From the NCBI GenBank assembly GCA_023410295.1, contig JAEYPY010000063.1, positions 1-39,680 on the forward strand: DNA of 39,680 nucleotides, read 5' to 3'. The notes beneath the pieces are model-generated. The model was not told the origin of the DNA, searched no databases, and worked only from the letters and a program-made list of their open reading frames with translations. This stretch comes from Pseudomonadota bacterium. Lineage in GTDB: Bacteria; Pseudomonadota; Alphaproteobacteria; Caulobacterales; Aquidulcibacteraceae. Shown piece after piece: positions 33,038 through 39,680 of this stretch (within the stretch, counting starts at the first letter, position 1; every line of letters begins with the position of its first letter). The position numbers and the translations under genes were made by a program.

Positions 33038-34141
33038 TCAGGTTTTCGCGCCGCCAAGTCTCGTGGTCGTATTTTGTCCGCCGCGCATGAAGCCTGTGAG
33101 CTCCGCGGAAGGGTCGCCCTTCAGCCATTCTTCGGCGAATTCGCCGAAAACCGGCGCGTACTTGAAGCCGTGGCCTGAACACGCGGAGAACAAGAGCACG
33201 CGTTCGTGCACGGCGCTCGGCGTGATGAGAAAGTTTTCATCCGGAGTCACGGTGTAGAGACACCGCGCCATGCGCACCGGGCGCGGATTATGTTTTGGCA
33301 ATAGAAGCGCTGCCTGCTGTGACAGCAGATCTTCGTCATCATCATCCGCCGCGCGCACATCATCGGGATCGGTGGCGCCACCTACGGAATGGAGCCCCAG
33401 TTTATAAAGTCCGCGCGGCGCCGGCATGCCGTAGACGCCGAGTTCATTGTCGGCGCAGATGACGGGCAGCATGCGCGGCGTTTCGGTTGCGAACCACGCG
33501 AGTACGCGCCGCTTCACTTCGAGCCGGCCTTCGAATTCCGGCAGCAGCTTGCTCGCCCAGCCGCCGGCGGTAACGATCACAGCGTCGAACGTACGCCCCT
33601 CGCCTTCGATCATGAGCTGAAGCGCCTCGATCGGCGCTTCCACCTTGACGCCGTGCATGAGCCGCGCGCCCCAGCGCTGCGCTTGGCGGAGCAGGAACTT
33701 GCGCGTCACGTCTGCAGCGATGACGCCCGCGTCGTCCTGGCGATAGACGTCCCACTCGTAGGGCAGGGCAATGTAGCCGCGCGTCAGCGCATGGACCGCA
33801 TCGCCGCGCATGATCGCCGCCGGCTTGTCGCTGAGCCGCGCCGCGCTGGCGACGAAGGGCGAACCGCGCGGGCCGGCCATCAGCCCGCCGGTCCATTCGA
33901 TCAGCGGCTGGCCGGCGAGACCCTCCCAGGTCCGCCAGATCGGCGCCGCGCGCCGCGCCAGGCGGAGATAGACTTCACCCTCGCCAGGCGTCAGCCGCAT
34001 AATGCGCGTATCGCCGTGCGAGGAGCCGGCCGTGTGCATCGGCTCGAACTGCTCGAATCCGGACACCTGATGGCCGGCCAGCGCCAAGCGCGCGGCGACG
34101 CTCAGCCCGGCAATCCCCAGTCCGACGACGGCGACCTTCAT
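33038..34141 (-). CDS. FAD-dependent oxidoreductase, monomeric sarcosine oxidase/N-methyltryptophan oxidase family
   Basis: A 367-residue flavoenzyme. The N-terminal GxGxxG dinucleotide motif is VVGLGIAGLS, followed by the family block SSHGDTRIMR. The C-terminal part has RCLYTVTPDENFLI, where Cys-294 matches the cysteine that binds FAD covalently in this family, and SGHGFKYAPVFGE. Such enzymes oxidise secondary or N-methylated amino acids, giving H2O2 and formaldehyde. The substrate cannot be read. The start at 34141 (MKVAVVG) is preceded by AAGG. The gene stands alone, divergent from the DUF817 gene. Confidence 0.9.
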   Translation of the reverse strand: MKVAVVGLGIAGLSVAARLALAGHQVSGFEQFEPMHTAGSSHGDTRIMRLTPGEGEVYLRLARRAAPIWRTWEGLAGQPLIEWTGGLMAGPRGSPFVASAARLSDKPAAIMRGDAVHALTRGYIALPYEWDVYRQDDAGVIAADVTRKFLLRQAQRWGARLMHGVKVEAPIEALQLMIEGEGRTFDAVIVTAGGWASKLLPEFEGRLEVKRRVLAWFATETPRMLPVICADNELGVYGMPAPRGLYKLGLHSVGGATDPDDVRAADDDDEDLLSQQAALLLPKHNPRPVRMARCLYTVTPDENFLITPSAVHERVLLFSACSGHGFKYAPVFGEFAEEWLKGDPSAELTGFMRGGQNTTTRLGGAKT

Positions 34142-34252
34142 GGGGCGACCTTCATGGACCCGAGCTTTAACGAGGCGCCCCACCGACGCCAACAGAACAA
34201 GCTCAGGTTTGCCTCATGACGGCCTCACAGGGCTTGTGATGTCGTCGCGCCC

Positions 34253-35158
34253 ATGAGTTTCCGGGACAGTATCGAGAGCAAATTCGCCGCGTTCGACGCC
34301 ATGGCGCGGCCGTGGGCGGCGCGCGGCAAGTGGCGGGCTTGGGGCTATGAGTTCCTGCTGTTCGGGGTGAAGCAGGCATGGGCGTGCCTGTTCGGTGGGC
34401 TGATGCTCGTGCTGCTGGTGAGCACGCATTTGCTGTGGCCGGACGAGGCGCCGATCGCGCGCTACGATTTCCTCGTCATCGCTTCGGTTGCGATCCAAGC
34501 GCTCTTGCTCGCCACCAGGCTCGAGCGCTGGGACGAGGCGGTGGTGATCTTCATCTTCCACGCCGTCGGCACGGTGATGGAGATCTTCAAGACGACGCAG
34601 GGCTCCTGGATTTATCCGGAGCCGAGCCTCTTACGCATCGCCGGCGTGCCGCTTTTCTCAGGCTTCATGTACGCCTGCGTCGGCTCCTACATCGCCCGGG
34701 CCATGCGGCTGTTCGAGATCAAGTTCCTCAACTATCCGCCGCTCTGGACCACGTGGGCTCTGGCGTTGCTCGCTTACATCAACTTCTTCACGCACCACTA
34801 CACGATCGACATCCGGCTCGGTCTCTTCGCCTTCTCGGCGCTCATCTTCTGGCGCACCTTCTTCGTGTTCACGCCGGACCAAAAGCCGCGCCACATGCCG
34901 ATGCTGGTCGGGCTGCTCCTGGTTTCGCTCTTCATCTGGTTCGCGGAGAACCTGGGCACCTTCGCCGCGGCCTGGGTCTACGCCAGCCAGCGTGACGGTT
35001 GGCATCTGGTCTCGATAGAGAAGATGGGCGCCTGGTATCTCTTGATGCTGCTGAGCTTTGTGTTGGTGACGCTCGTGCACAAACCAAGGGTGGCTGAGTT
35101 TCCGGGCGCACATCAACACCCGTTCCCCGATGCGCGAAGCGCGGTCCGGGACCCGTAA
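34253..35158 (+). CDS. DUF817 family membrane protein
   Basis: A 301-residue polytopic membrane protein with about eight hydrophobic segments. It shows the family patterns YEFLLFGVKQAWACLFGG, FHAVGTVMEIFKTTQGSW, PEPS, GVPLFSGFMYACVGSYIAR and WIYASQ-like WVYASQRDGWHLVS. The family (Bacillus YoaT) has no established function. The last 13 or so residues (HPFPDARSAVRDP) are encoded by a palindromic-repeat fragment and are probably not original. The ribosome-binding site is poor. Confidence 0.88.
   Translation: MSFRDSIESKFAAFDAMARPWAARGKWRAWGYEFLLFGVKQAWACLFGGLMLVLLVSTHLLWPDEAPIARYDFLVIASVAIQALLLATRLERWDEAVVIFIFHAVGTVMEIFKTTQGSWIYPEPSLLRIAGVPLFSGFMYACVGSYIARAMRLFEIKFLNYPPLWTTWALALLAYINFFTHHYTIDIRLGLFAFSALIFWRTFFVFTPDQKPRHMPMLVGLLLVSLFIWFAENLGTFAAAWVYASQRDGWHLVSIEKMGAWYLLMLLSFVLVTLVHKPRVAEFPGAHQHPFPDARSAVRDP
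35121..35155. repeat. Palindromic-repeat fragment at the end of the DUF817 gene
   Basis: CGTTCCCCGATGCGCGAAGCGCGGTCCGGGACCCG resembles one arm of the element at 638-740 (ATTCC..GCGCGAAGCG..TCCGGAACCC). It contains the palindrome GCGCGAAGCGC and covers the last codons and the stop region of the gene. The inverted second arm is not present. Confidence 0.45.
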
Positions 35159-35243
35159 ACGGATCGTCATGGGTGGGAGCGTGCGCATTGTGTTGCGCCT
35201 TTCCGGCGGCGCGATAACCTCGCCGCTCAGGGGAGGGACACGC

Positions 35244-35954
35244 ATGATTGCCAGACTCTTTTTCGCATTAGCAGCCCTGGTCGCGGTCGCATGGCCCGCC
35301 ACGGCCGCCGCGCAGGACGAGGAAATCGTCGTCACCGCGAGCCGGCGGGCGTCCTCCTATGAATCGCTTGTCCCGCCCACCGTTTCGATCAAGCAGCGCG
35401 CCGACTTCGCCATCGCCTCGCTCGAGATCAACAACGATACGCGCGACATGAGCCAGCGCATGGGCGAGGTGCGCGAGGCGCTGCGCGGCTTGCTTGCGCG
35501 CACGCGCTCCGGCGCCATCACGCTCGCCATTGTCGATGACGACGTCGGCGTCGTCCGCCCGTTTTCACTGGCCGCGGCCGAAGACTTGATCCGCGCTGGC
35601 CGCCGCGCCGACACCAGCAGCATCACCATCCGCCTGCGCACGGCGATCGACGAGGACGACACGCTGGAAGGCGTGCTGGCGCGCTTCGCCGCGTTCGTCG
35701 AAGCTGCGCCCAAACCGGGCCGCACGGAAATGGAGGTGGGCGATCTTCAGTTGACGATGGTCAATGTCGATCGTTACCGCGAGCCGCTGCTCACGGCGAT
35801 CGCGCAGGACGGGCGCCGCACCGCCGAACTCTTCGGTAGCGGCTACGCGATCGAGGTGACGGGTCTTGAAAATCAGGTCGCCTGGCTGCGCACGGGAGAT
35901 CTGCAGCTGACTCTCTTCATCCCGTACGACATGACCGTCACGCCGCAGCGTTAG
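35244..35954 (+). CDS. Secreted protein with N-terminal TonB-box motif
   Basis: A 236-residue exported protein. Signal peptide 1-23 is followed at once by DEEIVVTA (25-32), the sequence used as TonB box by TonB-dependent receptors of Caulobacter and sphingomonads. There is no beta-barrel. The rest is a soluble alpha/beta domain (KQRADFAIASLEINNDTRD..., then SSITIRLRTAIDEDDTLE and a C-terminal strand LQLTLFIPYDM). Function unknown. Ribosome-binding site GGGGAGGG. The stop overlaps that of the convergent yjbQ gene. Confidence 0.78.
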   Translation: MIARLFFALAALVAVAWPATAAAQDEEIVVTASRRASSYESLVPPTVSIKQRADFAIASLEINNDTRDMSQRMGEVREALRGLLARTRSGAITLAIVDDDVGVVRPFSLAAAEDLIRAGRRADTSSITIRLRTAIDEDDTLEGVLARFAAFVEAAPKPGRTEMEVGDLQLTMVNVDRYREPLLTAIAQDGRRTAELFGSGYAIEVTGLENQVAWLRTGDLQLTLFIPYDMTVTPQR

Positions 35955-36367
35955 GCTCCGATAAAGTGCAGCACGACCTCGCGCCGTTGCGGCGCGCGGC
36001 GGTGTTCGAACAAATAGACGCCCTGCCATGTCCCGAGCAGCGGCGCGCCGTTCTGCACCGGAAGGGAGAGATGCGTTTGTGTCAGCGCGGTGCGGAGATG
36101 CGCGGGCATGTCGTCCGGCCCTTCCGCAGCGTGCACGTAGGGGCCATCCTCGGGCGCGATGCGTTCGAAATACGCCTCCAGATCCGTGCGCACGTCCGGA
36201 TCGGCGTTTTCGTTGATCAACAGCGATGCGGACGTGTGCCGGCAAAAGAGCGAGAGCAGGCCGTGGCTGAAAGCTTCTCGCTTCAGCCACGCACGCACGT
36301 CGTCAGTGATCGGATAAAGCGCCTTGCCGCGGGTCGCGACGCTCAGCGTATGGAAAGCTTGGCGCAT
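35951..36367 (-). CDS. yjbQ: YjbQ/UPF0047 family protein
   Basis: A 138-residue protein of the YjbQ family, small trimeric proteins with a metal-binding site; some show weak thiamine-phosphate synthase activity, but the cellular role is unsettled. Family blocks: LLSLFCRHTSASLLINENADPDV split in two, PEDGPYVHAAEGPDDMPAHLRTAL and LGTWQGVYLFEHRR. The start at 36367 is set by GGAGG 11 bases upstream; longer readings run back into folE. It follows folE by 32 bases and is probably co-transcribed. Confidence 0.93.
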   Translation of the reverse strand: MRQAFHTLSVATRGKALYPITDDVRAWLKREAFSHGLLSLFCRHTSASLLINENADPDVRTDLEAYFERIAPEDGPYVHAAEGPDDMPAHLRTALTQTHLSLPVQNGAPLLGTWQGVYLFEHRRAPQRREVVLHFIGA

Positions 36368-36399
36368 GTCAGTACGGACCTCCGGGGGTCCGCGCCAAC

Positions 36400-37014
36400 T
36401 CAGCCGTAACCCGCCAGCTTCAGGAAGCGATTGCGCAGCTCTTCGCTTTCCTTGAACGCGCCGGTGAATTGCGTCGTCACCGTCGTCACGTCCTTGTGGT
36501 GGACGCCGCGCGTAGACATGCACTGGTGTTCGGCGTCGATCAGCACGGCCACGCCGCGCGGCTTCAGCGTCTGCTCGATCGCTTCGGCGATCTGCGAGGT
36601 CATCGTTTCCTGCGTCTGCAGCCGCTTGGCGAAAATCTCGACCACGCGCGCGATCTTGGAAATGCCGACCACCGCATCGGACGGCAAATAAGCGACGTAG
36701 GCCTTGCCCAGAAACGGCGCGATGTGGTGCTCGCAATGGCTCTCCACATCGATCTTCTTCAGCATGACGAGATCGTCATAGCCGCCGATATCCTCGAACA
36801 CGCGTGAGAGTTCTTCCGCCGGGCACTCGTCGTAACCGCGAAACCACTCGCGGTAGGCTTCCACCACGCGCTTGGGCGTATCCTTAAGGCCCTCGCGGTC
36901 CGGATCGTCGCCGGCCCAGGCGATCAGCGTCTTGACGGCTTCCATGGCTTCTTCGCGCGACGGCCGCTTCGCTTGCGCCTCACTGGGCGAGCGCCACTTC
37001 AGAATCTCACTCAT
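36400..37014 (-). CDS. folE: GTP cyclohydrolase I
   Basis: A 204-residue type IA enzyme that converts GTP to dihydroneopterin triphosphate, the first step of folate synthesis. Zinc ligands Cys-94 and His-97 (SHCEHH) and Cys-165 (AEHQCMSTRG) are present. Other motifs are DTPKRVVEAYREWF, FLGKAYVAYLP, SKIARVVEIFAKRLQTQE and a TRGVHHKDV block. The start at 37014 (MSEILKW) has AAAGGA at about 13 bases, a loose spacing. The N-terminal extension of about 20 residues is common. It is divergent from cysS. Confidence 0.97.
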   Translation of the reverse strand: MSEILKWRSPSEAQAKRPSREEAMEAVKTLIAWAGDDPDREGLKDTPKRVVEAYREWFRGYDECPAEELSRVFEDIGGYDDLVMLKKIDVESHCEHHIAPFLGKAYVAYLPSDAVVGISKIARVVEIFAKRLQTQETMTSQIAEAIEQTLKPRGVAVLIDAEHQCMSTRGVHHKDVTTVTTQFTGAFKESEELRNRFLKLAGYG

Positions 37015-37188
37015 AGGGGAGGATCGTCCTTTACGTCTGAGGGGCGGAGGTCGAGCCGGGAGGGTTCGACTGAGCTTATACGCGCCAGCACGACACCCGG
37101 ACTTAACGCCCGCCCGCGGGTTTACCCTCAGGCAGCCAGGGCCCCGAACGCGAGGCCGCAACACATATGGAGTGTAGCACGCCCTGCC

Positions 37189-37196
37189 GCTAGAAC
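37189..37196 (+). promoter_or_regulatory. Candidate -10 element of cysS
   Basis: GCTAGAAC matches GCTANAWC, the Caulobacter housekeeping -10 consensus I recall, at all eight positions. It ends ten bases before the cysS ATG, which lacks a ribosome-binding site. No good -35 is seen. Confidence 0.4.
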
Positions 37197-37206
37197 CCAC
37201 CCCACG

Positions 37207-38577
<1,371 letters not shown>

Positions 38578-38586
<9 letters not shown>

Positions 38587-38603
38587 GGGCATGGCTAGCC
38601 CTT
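38578..38603 (+). terminator. Hairpin at the cysS stop codon
   Basis: AAGGGCTA (38578-38585, including the stop) pairs with TAGCCCTT (38596-38603). There is no T run after it, so this is at best a weak terminator. Confidence 0.35.
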
Positions 38604-38665
38604 CGAGCCGTAATTGCGTCACGCGCAGCGCTTCTATGCTATCGGTACGCCCAGGGAGGACGCCC

Positions 38666-39680
38666 ATGAATCGCCGCGCTTTGCTTCTGTCAGCCACCGC
38701 GCTTGCCATCGGCGCTTGCGCTGCGCCTGGCCCGATTGCGCCGATGCCGTCGGAGCCCGTCACACCGCCGCCGGCCGATCCGAACGACGCCGGGTTCGAT
38801 ACCGCGCTTTATCGCGCTGTTGCGGCCGAACCGGGCAATCAATTCGTCTCGCCCTATAGCGTCGCCGCCGCCTTCGCGCTGCTCTATCCCGGCGCCGGCG
38901 GAGAGACCGGCGCGGAGATCGCGCGCGTGTTCGGCTTCGACGCGTCGCCGCAAACTGAGGCGCAGCGCACCCGCGCGAGCGCCGACGCTTTGCGCGCGGA
39001 GACGGGCGGCAGCGAACTCAACATCGCCAACGCCGCCTGGGTTGAGCGCACCATGTCGCTCCGGCCTGAATACGCGCGCACCATCCGCGATGAGATCGGC
39101 GGGATGATCGAGCCGGTGGATTTCATCCGCAACCAGGGCGAGGCGCTCCGCCAAATCAACGCCTGGGCCGCACGCGAGACTCGCAACCGGATTCCGCAAA
39201 TCCTCACCACGCGTGACCCAGACCGGCGCCTGGTGCTCACCAATGCAGTCTATTTCAAAGGCAAGTGGAGCGATCAATTCGCCGCCAACGCCACGCAGGA
39301 CGGCCGGTTTTATACCGGCGCCAGCACGCACGTGCCGGCGCGTCTCATGCGTCAGCTCACCAGTGCGCGCTATTTCGAGACGCCAAGGTTCCAAGCCGCG
39401 GATTTCGATTACGACCAAGGCGCGTTCGCGCTGGCCGTCTTCCTCCCGCGCGAGCGCACCGGGCTTGCCGCGTTCGAGCGCGATCTCACCGGCGCTCGGC
39501 TCGATCAATATATGAGCCAGCTCGCCAGCGCCGAACGCCCGCGCCTCGATCTGACGCTGCCGAAAGTTGAAATGGAGGCGGAGTATTCGCTGGTCGCGGA
39601 TTTACGAGCGATGGGCGTACGAGCCGCATTCACGCCCGCCGCCGATTTCGCCGCCATTACCGCCGACGAAGGGCTGATGG
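38666..39680 (+). CDS. Serpin family protease inhibitor, lipoprotein (cut by window end)
   Basis: At least 338 residues of a serpin, the suicide-type serine/cysteine protease inhibitor family. The N-terminus is a lipoprotein signal with I-G-A-C (Cys-18), followed by a proline-rich linker. Serpin-core patterns: NQFVSPYSVAAAFALLYPGAGGET, then ELNIANAAWVE, LVLTNAVYFKGKW, FALAVFLPRE, and PKVEMEAEYSLVADLRAMGVRAAF near the end. The reactive-centre loop and the signature that fixes the target protease lie beyond the window. The ribosome-binding site is AGGGAGGA. The frame is open to the last base. Confidence 0.93.
   Translation, partial: MNRRALLLSATALAIGACAAPGPIAPMPSEPVTPPPADPNDAGFDTALYRAVAAEPGNQFVSPYSVAAAFALLYPGAGGETGAEIARVFGFDASPQTEAQRTRASADALRAETGGSELNIANAAWVERTMSLRPEYARTIRDEIGGMIEPVDFIRNQGEALRQINAWAARETRNRIPQILTTRDPDRRLVLTNAVYFKGKWSDQFAANATQDGRFYTGASTHVPARLMRQLTSARYFETPRFQAADFDYDQGAFALAVFLPRERTGLAAFERDLTGARLDQYMSQLASAERPRLDLTLPKVEMEAEYSLVADLRAMGVRAAFTPAADFAAITADEGLM

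Overview
The window is a stretch of high-GC (about 65%) chromosomal DNA, densely packed with short intergenic gaps. Gene content and style point to an alphaproteobacterium, most likely in or near the Caulobacterales/Hyphomonadaceae. The indicators are the alphaproteobacterial type of SerC next to SerA, rpoH near rluD with the RpoH-specific motif, a TonB-box motif of the EIVVTA type, GCTANAWC-like -10 elements, two AsmA/PagL style envelope loci and typical alphaproteobacterial palindromic repeats. The genus is an inference. No insertion sequence, integrase, prophage, CRISPR array or rRNA was seen.

Layout. 1-2.1 kb: a small lipoprotein, then on the minus strand tRNA-Gly(GCC), rtcB (RNA ligase) and tRNA-Tyr(GTA) in that transcription order. 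A palindromic repeat lies between rtcB and tRNA-Tyr. 2.4-4.6 kb: minus-strand LOG-family hydrolase, DUF4242 protein and a DJ-1/AraC regulator, divergent from mutL (4.6-6.5 kb). 6.6-8.5 kb: a secreted protein with a duplicated domain, then glyoxalase I and a Nudix hydrolase. 8.7-12.5 kb: folP, a frameshifted conserved small gene, thiD, a PhzF-like protein with a long basic tail, and a glutathione S-transferase. 12.6-15.5 kb: serC-serA serine biosynthesis with a structured leader and an intergenic repeat. 15.5-19.2 kb: envelope and lipid genes (CPBP protease, two PagL-like lipid A deacylases, a patatin phospholipase). 19.3-22.5 kb: purA, two Yip1-family membrane proteins and a phasin-like protein. 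22.5-28.8 kb, minus strand: rluD, a small membrane protein, rpoH, an AsmA protein, and an overlapping nucleotidyltransferase/metallophosphoesterase pair. 28.8-32.8 kb: a three-gene operon of a membrane protein, an endonuclease/exonuclease/phosphatase-family protein and a Tat-exported PhoD-like phosphatase. 32.8-37 kb: a small conserved-looking protein, a sarcosine-oxidase-like flavoenzyme, a DUF817 membrane protein, a TonB-box secreted protein, YjbQ and folE. 37.2-39.7 kb: cysS and a serpin lipoprotein cut by the window end.

Most of the window is ordinary housekeeping. The points most worth a second look are: rtcB translated from what looks like the 3' trailer of a tRNA and flanked by a second tRNA; the overlapping nucleotidyltransferase-metallophosphoesterase pair; the structured serC leader with mutually exclusive stems; the hairpin that pairs with the ribosome-binding site of the CPBP gene; tandem PagL paralogues with Asp in place of the usual catalytic Glu; and the bacterial serpin lipoprotein. 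No complete new defence or signalling system could be demonstrated from sequence alone.
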